From Rachicladosporium sp. CCFEE 5018 (lineage: Eukaryota; Ascomycota; Dothideomycetes; Cladosporiales; Cladosporiaceae), in assembly GCA_002077045.2 (NCBI GenBank), contig KZ111179.1, positions 70,004-134,003 of the forward strand: a stretch of DNA of 64,000 bases, given 5' to 3'. The notes below the pieces were generated by a model. That model was not told the DNA's origin. It did no database searches and worked only from the letters and a program-made list of their open reading frames with translations. This document shows positions 1 through 10,580 of this stretch, one piece after another. The translations under genes were made by a program, and so were the position numbers. Numbering within the stretch: the first letter of the stretch is position 1; each line of letters begins with the position of its first letter.

Positions 1-3000
1 TCACTGGAAACCCTATGCGTCAACGACTGGCGCAAACACCACCCCGTGTTGTGTATCAATTCTACGCTGCTGCTGCAAACCTGGGAACGACGCCCGCCCC
101 AGTCCCTCCTCCACACTAACAGGATGGTCCCCTGGACGCAAAATCTGGTGAACGCTGCAAACGCCCACCATTACACCGCGCAGTGTCTCAGCCTACCGGA
201 CCGCTGGAGTGCCAGGCCTCGCGCAGTAACGGCATACACGACCACGTCATTTAGGGCTAGCGACGCGAACCCACGCTCAAGCGAGACTACTTAGACTTGA
301 AGGTGCAGGCTGAATCCCCTCCTTGACGCAATAGCAGCACTCGCCGACAATCTGCTGAAGATGATCACGCAGAGTGGTCCCCAAGCAAACTCACTCCGAT
401 TTCAAGTCACTAGCGAGATCTCCGCCCCAACGCAGTGATGCCACGAGCAGTCGCTACGCTCCGGCAGCGTGACGCATAAGGATCACCTGGCGAATCATAT
501 CAGCTCTGACTTTGCCCGCTGGATCTTCACCACAGCACAGTAATGCCGCGAGCGGTCAACATTCTTGGTCACCTCGACGCAAGAATATCCCACACCAAAC
601 CCGCCCGGCCCCAATGTCGTCAGCCAGATCTTCGCCTCGGCGCAGGAATGCCGCGAGCAAATCATATCCCCAGGGTCCTCGACGCAGAACAACACTTTGG
701 TGAATCCGCCCGCGCTGATGTTGTTCACCGATATCCTATGTCGACGCAGCGATCCTATGAATGGTACGGTGGCACCCCACCCAGACCCTCGACGCAGTCG
801 GAGCCCCTGAGAAACGCGCGGAGCCTTGAGGTTGCTACTTGTGACTTCACGTCGATGCAAATAACGCAGCACGCCGCTCAAATTGCATACGTAAAGTACA
901 AGCAACGCGAACACGCACGCAATGAGCTTTACCACTGTTCCAACGATTCGATAAGCTGGCGCAAACTTTCCAGATACGAGGCTTGCATTATGCGCAGCAG
1001 CGCTGACATACCGGACGGTCCGCCGAAAAAGGCGAGACTGAAACAAGACACTGCCGCCAGCATGGAGGCAAGGTTCGATGTCCAGTCGCAAATGGTGGGC
1101 TGGCAAGGCAACTCCTGTTGCATGCGCGGACTGCGATCGACAAACATGCCGAAGCTAGCAACGCAAACACATTGCAGATTCAGGCTTGAGATGCAGCTCA
1201 ATGACGTTTGGATCTCAGGTGCGACGCAGAGCCAAAGACCTGAAGCAACAAGGACATCGCGCGTCGGTGTTGTAGTCGAGGAGCGCCAACGCAAAAAGAT
1301 CGCGCGAAGTGCCTGAGCGTAGGATTCATGACACAAAAACGTCATGTACATAGAAGATCTTACGGAGTCTGTGAAAACATTTCAGTGTCCACGACGCAAA
1401 AGATCGAGCTTGCAGCGAGCTATTGAGACGTAAAATGCAAAGGGGGGGCGTTGGATTCAACAATGCCGACGTTATGTGTCACAATGTTCGAGGCGTTGCA
1501 AGCCCGAGAATGCAATCAAAACACCTCTCCGTACGCTGGCGCCGCACATGATATGTGAAGATTCCGCAACGCAATTGTTGCTCTTGGTCCTGCGCAAAGG
1601 TTTCCTTGAGGGTATTTCGTCTGTTCATGACTTGCAACGCCGACTCAACAGTATGCAGGTCCCGGAGGACGGCACCCGCTTTGCCCTCATAGCTAGATGC
1701 AAAGGGCAGCGGATCTTCAACAGCAGTAGAACCGCGAAGGGCGCAGAGAACGAGTTCCGACGCATACTCGCCAATGTTGGAACTCTCGCGGGTTTCCCAT
1801 CGGAATTCTTACCGTAACTAAGCACGCAAAAGGATTGTGTCCATCACGTCTTACTGACAGCGCAACAGCGCGGATCTTCGTCGTTAATCCTACCGAATGC
1901 TCAAGGACAATGTCAGCGAGCGACTAACACAGACGCACATGGGTCACGCAGCCGAACAAGCCTCGAAGGCGTACGAGTCAACCACCTCAACTGTCGATAC
2001 CTAGTCTTTCATGCATGGTGTCGTCGCCGACGCAAACATCACCGTGTTGAGCAGTGTCAGATTTGGTAGAGTAGCCACTGGGCTACCGATTGAGCTCGAC
2101 GAGACCCACGAGGCGCTGGTCCACCAGGACCCATTGGTGCGTGAACGTGTGTCGCAGTACCTCGCTCTATTGGCTCAAGATCAATCATCCCTTGATCCCG
2201 AGGAGTCTGCTCTATCGCTCGCCGAAAGGCGAAGAGTTTATGACATGCTACACGCGCAGCGCCAGAAAACGCGCAAGCGATTGCTCCGAAGTTGGCACGA
2301 TGAGTTGCGTGCTGCTTCGCAGTCCACCATCGACGCAGCTGAGCTGACGGAGCAGACTCGGCGATCGCCGACGCAGATGAGACGATCGAGACCAGAGACT
2401 CAGCAGCCTATGACTGGAGCGCAAGGGCGGCCAAGTACGCAGCTTTGAATGACGCTTCGCTAACTCGCGATGCTGCAATATCTCTTTTTGCTATGGACTG
2501 GAACGACTGGCTTCGCCCACCTGAGTCGTCGACGTATCCAGGTACCAACACGAGAAAACGAAAACGGGAACGCGCCTCCAGTACCAGCACGCAAACAATT
2601 GCGGCTCCGCTACCATCGGCAGTGCCAAACGCTGAAAGCACAAGCATCACTGAAGCCAGCACGCAAAGGGCTGTGACTTCGGTGCAACCGTCAGCGCTCA
2701 AAGCCACGACAAAGAAAGTCTCCAAACCAAAGACGGCGGCAGCTGTGGACCCGTCTCCGTCACACGCGCGCAAACCTAAGCGTGTTCGCCTGTATCAAGT
2801 GCGATGGGGGCCTGTCCAGACGCAGCAGACGCAATACGTCGCCCATGACTTTCAGTCTCAGCGACATCCCACGCAAAGCTTGTAGCTGCAGCCGCTGTGG
2901 TCCACATCACTGCCTTGTGCTCCCGAGCTGCAGACGCAAAAGGCCGCGTATCCGCCTCTACCTCAGCAAAGTTGCACGCAAAGAGTTCACCTGTAATCGC

Positions 3001-3340
3001 TTTAGTCCACATCTCCCTCGTCCCTCCATGGCGGGACGCGCAAAGTCTACAGTGCACGCTCACCCAAACAAGCATTTATTACCCTCACATTTTCGAGTGA
3101 CGCAAATCATTGCATTCGCCATGCAAAATTGCACCTCGAGCATTCTTCAGTACGACCTTGCTGTACCTTCACTAGCGCTCGTGACGCGAAGCATGATCGC
3201 TTGGCAAGGTTCGGGAGATCAAGTTGCTCGCACCGGCTCGTACTTGCTATTGAGGGACATCGAGAGTAGTACGAGTAGCATATGTAGTTCTCGAAATAAT
3301 AACATGCTCGTGCAACTGTTAGACGCAAACGCAAATATTT
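1..3340 (+). repeat. Degenerate 105-bp higher-order tandem array with phased ACGCAR anchors
   Basis: The hexamer ACGCAA or ACGCAG, or a one-base variant, recurs about every 50 bases on the plus strand and is rare in reverse orientation here. Anchor starts at 221, 263, 326, 367, 430, 472, 535, 577, 640, 682 and 744 give steps of 42, 63, 41, 63, 42, 63, 42, 63, 42 and 62. Near the right end 2829, 2871, 2934, 2976 and 3038 repeat the 42/63 rhythm. The unit is therefore 105 bp (5 x 21) with two anchors. Adjacent units share more sequence: blocks starting GATCT at about 417, 522 and 627, and GTCCACATC at 2900 and 3005, each 105 apart. Distant units share little beyond the anchor and spacing. Plus and minus frames are broken by stops and the anchor changes frame, so I do not call genes here. 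The array runs off the left edge and stops about 250 bases before the dehydrogenase start codon. Confidence 0.85.
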
Positions 3341-3585
3341 CAAGCGTACATGTCCCTCCGTGATTTATGTAAATGTCTCGCAATTTCATTGACAGAGCTC
3401 ACGGAGCTTCACCACTGATTGTCAACAGCTCACAGTAGCTCGAGCTATCGGTGGATCAGTGCTCGCAAAGATAGCGACGGTAAGTCGCAGTGGTGATCCT
3501 CTCTTGTGTTATGCTCTTTCGCGTGTCCACTCGTCTCTCTTCCATTCCAACAAGAATACATATCCAGAGCAGAGCACTCGCAACC

Positions 3586-5158
3586 ATGTCCGACTCCCTC
3601 TCCATCGAGCTCACAGCCCCCAACGGCAAGAAGTACACCCAACCGACCGGCCTCTTCATCAACAATGAATGGCACCCTTCCTCAGACTCCACGAAAATCA
3701 CTAGCATCAACCCCTCCACGGAGACCGAAATAACTTCCGTCCACGCCGCCTCCGCCAGCGACGTCGACAAAGCCGTCGCCGCAGCCCGGAAAGCATTCAA
3801 AACCACTTGGCGCGACACGACCTCCACAGAGCGCGGCGAGCTGCTGTACAAGCTCAGCACGTTGGTAGAGGAGCACAAGGAAGTGCTGGCTACGATCGAG
3901 ACGTGGGATATCGGGAAGCCGTACACTGTTGCACGGGACGAGGATTTGGCTGAGGTAGCGGGGACGTTGAGGTATTATGCTGGGTGGGCGGATAAGGTGC
4001 AGGGGAGTGTGATTGATACGGGGGCGAACAAGTTGGCGTATACGATCAGAGAGCCGGTGGGAGTCTGCGGGCAGGTATGATGTATTCATTTTTGAGAGGG
4101 CAACGAGATAGTGGAATGTGCTAATGGCGTCGCAGATCATCCCATGGAACTACCCTCTCGGAATGGCAGCTTGGAAGCTGGGTCCTGCGCTCGCGTGCGG
4201 CAACACCGTCGTGCTCAAGCCCGCCGAGCAGACACCGCTGTCAATCCTCTACTTTGCGAATCTCATCAAGGAGGCTGGTTTCCCTCCAGGCGTCGTGAAC
4301 GTCGTGAACGGCTACGGCAAAGTGGCGGGAGCAGCTCTAGCCCAGCACCCTGACGTCGACAAGATCGCTTTCACTGGCAGCACTGCAACAGGAAAGGAGA
4401 TCATGAAGCAAGCGAGCGGTACTATGAAGAACATCACACTCGAGACTGGTGGAAAGTCACCACTGTTAGTCTTCGAAGACGCAGATCTTGATCAAGCCGT
4501 GAAATGGAGTCACGTCGGCATAATGAGCAACATGGGACAGATCTGCACTGCCACTTCTCGGATCTTAGTGCAAGAAGGAGTCTACGATAAGTTTGTCGAA
4601 GCGTTCAAGCAGCAGGTCAAGGAGGTCAGCGTAGTGGGTGATCCATTCGACGAGTCCACGTTCCAGGGCCCTCAAGTCACGAAAGCGCAGTACGATAAAG
4701 TGCGCTCTTACATCGAAGCTGGCAAGTCTGAAGGCGCGAAGTTGGTGCTCGGCGATACCGCGCCCAAACCGCACGAAGACGGTGGAAAGGGTTTCTTCGT
4801 CTCTCCTACTGTCTTCGCCGACGTAAAGTCGTCTATGAAGATCTTCCGCGAAGAAGTGTTCGGACCTTTCGTTGTCATTGCCACTTTCAAGACTGAGGAG
4901 GAGGGTCTGGAGTTGGCGAACAACACGACTTATGGTCTTGGATCTGCGGTGTTCACTCGAGACATCGCAAGAGCGCATCGTGTCGCGCGGAGACTGGAGG
5001 CGGGTATGGTCTGGATCAATTCCAGCCAAGACAGCGATTTCCGCGTACCGTTCGGCGGCGTGAAACAGAGCGGTATTGGACGAGAACTCGGCGAGGCTGG
5101 TCTGCGAGCGTACACGAACGAGAAGTCAGTCCACGTCAACCTAGGGACGTGGTTATAG
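3586..5158 (+). CDS. NAD(P)+-dependent aldehyde dehydrogenase
   Basis: Class 1/2-type aldehyde dehydrogenase, oxidising aldehydes such as acetaldehyde to acids. Exons are 3586-4074 and 4136-5158, with a 61-nt GT-AG intron, giving about 503 residues, the normal family length. Visible motifs: PWNYPL near residue 166, the cofactor-loop FTGSTATG near 242, the general-base Glu in LETGGKSP (about E266) and the nucleophile in GQIC (about C300). The start at 3586 gives the usual cytosolic N terminus and has a good context (caaccATG). An in-frame ATG at 3511 would add 25 residues rich in Arg and Ser with no acidic residue, like a mitochondrial presequence, so dual targeting is possible (inference). 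Family assignment is firm; substrate and cofactor preference are not determined. It is the first gene right of the repeat array. Confidence 0.95.
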
Positions 5159-6663
5159 ACGTTCGAGATCAACGGTAGTGGCACCACGACGATGTGGGTG
5201 GTGCGCTGTATCTCGATCTCGGGCGTGGCATTAGGGTTAGCCGGCGAGCAGGGTAGCTTCTGGTACATGGCATCGTGACTTGCTGCACTCCGCACGTCGT
5301 TGCAGATACGAAGCTTTCGACGTCCCAGACCACACGCGTCCTGACTTGCGACATGCACATGCAACCGAGCTGTTTTAGCCAAATGATGGCGAGCGCTGCA
5401 GCTGTATGGCAACATCGCGGGGTCACTCCTTCGATTCGCTTGCACATGTCAATTCGCTATCTTGGGGCGTCAAGCCTCGCATTGAGAAGGTCGTTGCTAC
5501 ACGGCTTGGCGGGTCGTGAGCAGGTTCGGAGGTACACGTACCCCAGATAACGCGAGATTGAGCCAGCCAATCGCTAGAGCAACGTGCCTGAAGCTGGGGT
5601 ACAGCGTCACGACATGATCTCAATACCTCACCCGTCGCATCATTCGGTAACACAAGACTGCAACGCGAGACGCTGTCAAGTCAATCGGATACCGCCGATG
5701 CTGGCCGACTGTAATGCAAGCATGCAAGCGCCGGCGGGAAGCGGTGATGCATGTTGCAACACAGCCTTCCGTGACATGTCCGGTTGGCGGTAGCGTGGCG
5801 CGCGATTCAAATATTCCGGCATACCCTGTAGGCCATCCGTAGAGCGAGCGCTTGCACAATGCACAGTGGGAATGTTCAAGGATGCATGCCCTGTTTTACG
5901 CGGTCGTTAGGGCCGTTTGGAACAAGCGCCTGTTGCTGTGGCTGAGATTGACTCCGCAATAATGGCGGCTGGATGCGTCATTTTGCGTGCTGGCAGCCGT
6001 TGGGACAAGAACTACAGACGTTGATGAGATCCCAAGTAGATGGGCCAGACGGAGAAGTGACTTGATGGCCTCGTACCACACAAAAGGCGATGGCCAGCTG
6101 CTCGATTGGCATGCAATATGTAGAAGAGGGGTTTCGTGATCACCTGCGTCGGTGCGAGATCCATCTGTTCGAGGCTGCGGGAGGTGCATGGATTGTGTGG
6201 AGAAAGCTTCAGCACGAGCTCCACGCGCCCGCCAGTGATGCAACATAGTATGCCATTTGATGGACGCCATTTGTGTGACCACTACACGGACAACTGCATC
6301 TGTACAACAGACATAGCGTGCACTGCATTGAAGTCGAGTCCAGCTCACCGTTATCCATCATAACGATTGCCTTCACAACGGTGACCACAGCATGTTCTCG
6401 CCAAGTGACGCTTCTTCCAGTCCCTGGCCCGTGATCACTCAAAAGCAAGCCACGATCGTGCCGATGTAGCTTCGTAGTCTGCAGCATGGACGTCTGAATC
6501 GAGCTGGCCCCGCACCAATCCCGCCCTGCCGTGTCTCCCAGGCAGCTGTGAGCTCTTTCTTACTTGACAGCTTCCCGCCTCCTTCTTCTCTCTTCCCTCT
6601 ACCACAACACCCGCCGCAAGGTATCCCATCAACCACATCAACCTCCAACAAACCACCGTCAAC
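5159..6663. other. Intergenic, dehydrogenase to opsin
   Basis: About 1.5 kb with no ORF that resembles a protein and no recognisable RNA gene. The last ~100 bases before the opsin ATG are rich in CT and CA stretches (around 6570-6660), as expected for a fungal leader. Confidence 0.6.
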
Positions 6664-7849
6664 ATGATTGTCGACCCCGTCCAGGCTTTCAGCAAGGCCA
6701 CGTCTGCCCTGGCTTCGGCCTCGGTGTCGCCAGTGCCATCTGTCGTCCCCTCCCTTCCTGACTACCAGGATGCTACTGAGACTGGCGAGAGGACCCTTTG
6801 GTAAGCCTACACTCATTGTTGTCGTCTCCTACAGCTCTGTGAAGCTTCCCAGCTGCTCATGTACACGCACATGAGCTTCATGCGGCAACGCGAGCTGGAG
6901 AGGCAAAGTAAAGCTGCGGCGAGGTCTCGATTCTATGGCAACGAAATGCAGCAACTAACGAGTCTCGCAGGGTCGTCTTCGTGATCATGTTCGTCGCCTC
7001 CGTCCTGTTCACCGGACTCTCGTGGAACGTTCCGATCGTGAGTCTTCTGATCTTCCAGCTACATCTCAGCAACTGACACCCTGCAGTCCAAGCGTCTCTA
7101 TCACATTGTCACGACCTTGATCGTCATCTTCGCCTCTCTCTCGTACTTCGCCATGGCCAGCGGCCACGGCATCAGCTACCACAAGAGCATCGAGATCGAG
7201 AAGAACCGCCACGTCCCTGATGTGGAGAACGTCGTCTACCGCCAGGTCTACTGGGCACGTTACGTCGACTGGACTCTGACCACCCCGCTTCTCCTCCTCG
7301 ATCTCGCCCTTCTTGCTGGCCTCAACGGTGGCAGCATCCTCATTGCCGTCGTTGCTGACATCATCATGGTCCTGACCGGCCTCTTCGCTGCCTTCGGCTC
7401 TGAGCAGACCGCCCAAAAGTGGGGCTGGTACACCATTGCCAACATTGCCTACCTCGTTGTCATCTGGCAGCTCGTCTACCATGGCCGCGCCGCTGCCTCC
7501 TCCAAGGGTGGCAAGGTCGGAAGCTTCTTCGCTGCCATCGGTGGCTTCACTCTTGTCATCTGGACCGTCTACCCTATGTAAGCAATTGACACCTTTTTAC
7601 TACAACGATCACAACTGACAACATCACAGTGTCTGGGGAATCGCTGACGGCTCCCGTAACCTCAACGTCGACCAGGAGATCATCGCCTACGCCATCCTCG
7701 ATGTGCTTGCCAAGCCCATCTTCGGTGCGTGGTTGCTGTTCACCCACCAGAGCATCCCAGAGACCAACGTTGACATCGGCGGATTCTGGAGCCAGGGTCT
7801 CTCTGGCGAGGGTGCCATCCGCGTTGGTGACGATGATGAGGGTGCTTAG
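6664..7849 (+). CDS. Fungal type-1 (microbial) rhodopsin, probable light-driven proton pump
   Basis: Seven-helix retinal protein of the bacteriorhodopsin-like fungal opsin family, expected in a membrane. Exons 6664-6800, 6971-7037, 7087-7577 and 7630-7849 join in phase to give 304 residues; all introns are GT-AG. Helix C reads ARYVDW then TTPLLLLD, placing Asp129 and Asp140 at the positions of the bacteriorhodopsin proton acceptor D85 and donor D96. Helix G reads LDVLAK, giving Asp256 and the retinal Schiff-base Lys260. Retention of both carboxylates and the lysine argues for a pumping opsin such as the Leptosphaeria type rather than an opsin-related protein lacking retinal. The N terminus is Ser/Ala/Pro-rich. 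The C terminus is short and acidic. No carotenoid or retinal-synthesis genes are adjacent. Confidence 0.95.
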
Positions 7850-8505
7850 ACGCATCACCATTAGTCAAGCTAATGTGCGTTCACGTCGCATCACCGTATT
7901 ATCGGTAAAAGTCTGAGTGGAACGGAAGAAGGGTGTAGTGGATGAGGATGGTAGTGAGGGAGCGCGGAGTGAAATGGACATGATTGCATGATTCGGGACA
8001 CCTCTCCTCGCAGCACTATACCTTTCTAGCGATGCAGTCGCTGTTCAGTCTCCGCATGGAGCTGGGCAGTGGTTTTGTAAAATAGGTGCTTAATGCATAA
8101 TCATCCTGGGGAGATCTAATGTGCACATTGCTGTCTCATCTTCGTTTCAACTATCTTGATTGTGGCCACTCCGCGTCTTGCGACAGCTCCTGCGCGCGGG
8201 GCTGGAGCTCCCCCGCTGCCGTGTTTGTGTCATTGCTACACACAAGGATCTGACACGAAGCCAACAGCTGTAGATTGGCAGCGGCTCGTCGTGCGCGCTG
8301 GCCTGCGCGACTTACCATTGTCTTGAAAATACCAGATTCTAGCAGGCTGTACGTGAGCGACGCTCGCTGAGGTCCAGACTCGTACCTGCCCTCAGCATCG
8401 CCTTCCTCCTGTCTGACTTCGCCTGCTTAATCCAATCCTTCCATTTACTTATAAGCCTTCTGACCTCTCAACTCCACCGCGCAGTCCCTCACAGAACTCT
8501 CCATC
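7850..8505. other. Intergenic; TATA-like element before the RPEL gene
   Basis: No coding sequence seen. A TATAAG hexamer at about 8450 lies 56 bases upstream of the next ATG and could be its core promoter. The rest is probably the opsin 3' region and upstream control sequence. Confidence 0.5.
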
Positions 8506-9109
8506 ATGGCTTCCTCGACCGACAACCCCACAGACAAACCCAGTGACAACCCCTCCGTCGACACTACGCCCATCTCCCCTACCCTCGAGCGCCAGACTTC
8601 GCTGGAGAAGCACTTACAGACTCGTCCTGAGGAGAAAGACCTCAAGAACAGACATATCCTGCTGGATACTACTGCGGCGCCGGCACTTCAGGCTCGGGCT
8701 GCGGAGCTGGAGAGGCAGCGGATCACGGATAATTTGAAGAAGGGGTTGAGCAAGAGGAGTGGGAAGGAGGAGCTTGTGGAGAGTATGTTGATCCTTTCCT
8801 TAGCTACAGGTGGTGAGGCGGTGAGGCAAGCGAAGCGCGCTTGCTGTTTGCCGTCGAGCGCATCCCTTGCTGTGATATGAGCAGAGGGAAGACTACACGT
8901 GAGTGGACTTTGCTGATACTGCGGTATCTCTAGAGAACATCCTGCCCGACAGCACGGCAGCACCTGGGCTGCAAGCACAGCAGAGGGAGTTGCAGAAGCA
9001 TATGAGGGCGAACAGCTTGGAGAAGCAACTGCAGAGTCGGCCAAATCCTGAGGACTTGGTGAAGGGAGGAATACTGCAGAGGGATGAGAACCCCTTGGCA
9101 GACTCATGA
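8506..9109 (+). CDS. Small three-RPEL-repeat protein
   Basis: Exons 8506-8782 and 8934-9109 around a 151-nt GT-AG intron encode 150 residues. Three RPEL-type motifs occupy almost the whole chain. The first is about residues 31-54 (LEKHLQTRP, then DL and HILLD). The second is 74-98 and has RS in place of RP. The third is 120-143 (LEKQLQSRP, then EDL and GIL). Linkers after motifs 1 and 2 also repeat (TAAPALQA and TAAPGLQA). In animals RPEL motifs bind monomeric actin (MRTF, Phactr). Small fungal RPEL proteins are known as a family but I know no assigned role. Actin binding here is inference. No nuclear-localisation or catalytic domain is visible. Confidence 0.9.
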
Positions 9110-10580
9110 GAAAGTGGGGTTCTTGAGCTGCCATACCCACACTAGGCGCCGTGCCTGGAAAATGGCGACACCGTCGTCAATCGAGATGGTTGGCAGGTTG
9201 GTAGGAGGAAGTCCCGCTTTGGTTCTACCAAAGCGCGATCACGCACAAGCTGCGGTTGATGCAATGGCATCATCAAGGTCATGATGCGGCAGGAGTCTTA
9301 CCTCATACGAATAGCATGATCCACTTCATCAATGCCCGTGCTTCTCAACGCGAAGAGCGGCGAAGAGCCTGCGTCGCAACGTGGAGCCCTTGTCCTCGAC
9401 TCACGCGGACGTCTGACCGATGTGATCACTGTCATGTAGGACGATATATCGCACCGATTCCTCCACACTCGGCCAAATACCCAGAGAAGTGCCTAAATGC
9501 TGTTCCTCGGTGACTCTTGACCAGATGCCGAGCGAGTATATAGGTCGTCGTCTGTCCCGCGAGCGTCGACATCCTCTTGCATTGGATCTGTCAGATCTCT
9601 TCGTTGATCGATGATTCGGACATTGCTCGTCAGACAACGGTTGATCACCGGTACGGCATCGTCAGAAAATCACGCACCGGCATCGCACTTCACAACGCCC
9701 GTTGTGGATCTCATAGGATCTTTGCAACGTCGAAACTGAGCGTTGGCGCAGGCAAGGCAGGCCACGCTCGCACCTGGTACCGATATCGCGCGCACCCGCT
9801 GCTCGAAGTCCACCATCATGCACCGATTGCATGACATTGAGCGCTGGGCTGGCTCAGCGTTGTTCTTGGCACACCGTCAGATCCCGTCGCAAGGACATCA
9901 GTTGGCAGAGACTTCAACCAAACCCTGGCCTGCATGCGCTCGCGCGTTCAACACGAGCGTTTCCCGCCGGTAGCTGCATGTCACTTCGGACCGATCGTCG
10001 TAGGGCTGCATAATGGCGCAGCGGCTCGGGTAGAGATCGCTCAGAGCAGTTAGCAGCGCTGCATGCTTTGCATGGCCAAACTCAGTCTCGACCCTGTCGT
10101 TCAGCACTCTGCCCTCGAACCTTACACTGTGCTGCAAGCGTCACCACGCCGGAACATGGCGCCAGGATTACACACCGTTGCTCGCCGTACTGCAGCAGTA
10201 GTTCTGGAAGACGCCACCAGTACGAAAGTGTGCCCCGCTTGCAGGGAGACGAACACGCAATTGCACGGTGGGTCTAACATGTTGGGAGCTGATACCTTCG
10301 ATATTCCCTGTCAGTATCGATCATCTCTATTCATTTGCTTTGGCCAGTCTCTTCTATTCTGCAGCCACCAGCTTGACCTGCAGGGCTTGGTAATCTCTTC
10401 CCCAGTTTGCTTTAGCTTGCGCCCCTCCCCCGACAGTGCGTCCGTACCCTACACCTGCAGAGACAGAGCGTCAATGGTTGATGATTGATATGAAGAGTTG
10501 AGATGATGCTTTCAACTTTGCACTCCGGGCCTCAAGAGGTCTTCGATCCTTCGAGAGACCTGGGACGATACATCCGTACT
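9110..10580. other. Intergenic, RPEL gene to Zn2Cys6 gene
   Basis: About 1.5 kb. Several open frames exist but none has protein-like composition or a recognisable domain. A 26-codon in-frame extension upstream of the regulator start begins at 10503 and is probably leader. Confidence 0.5.

Noticed and set aside
495..1106. 203-codon minus-strand frame with a 35-residue periodicity (SRH-x-CAE-x-KI)
   Set aside because: The periodicity comes from the 105-bp DNA repeat. The frame ends in the middle of the array, and the corresponding units elsewhere use other frames and strands, so it is not convincing as a gene.
2445..2885. 146-codon plus-strand frame with STQ-type repeats
   Set aside because: Also a by-product of the phased ACGCAA anchors, read as Thr-Gln. 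Stops follow directly in the same array.
1..3340. CRISPR-like array (short repeat with variable spacers)
   Set aside because: The conserved element is only about 6-8 bases, the spacers repeat among neighbours, and the host is a eukaryote.
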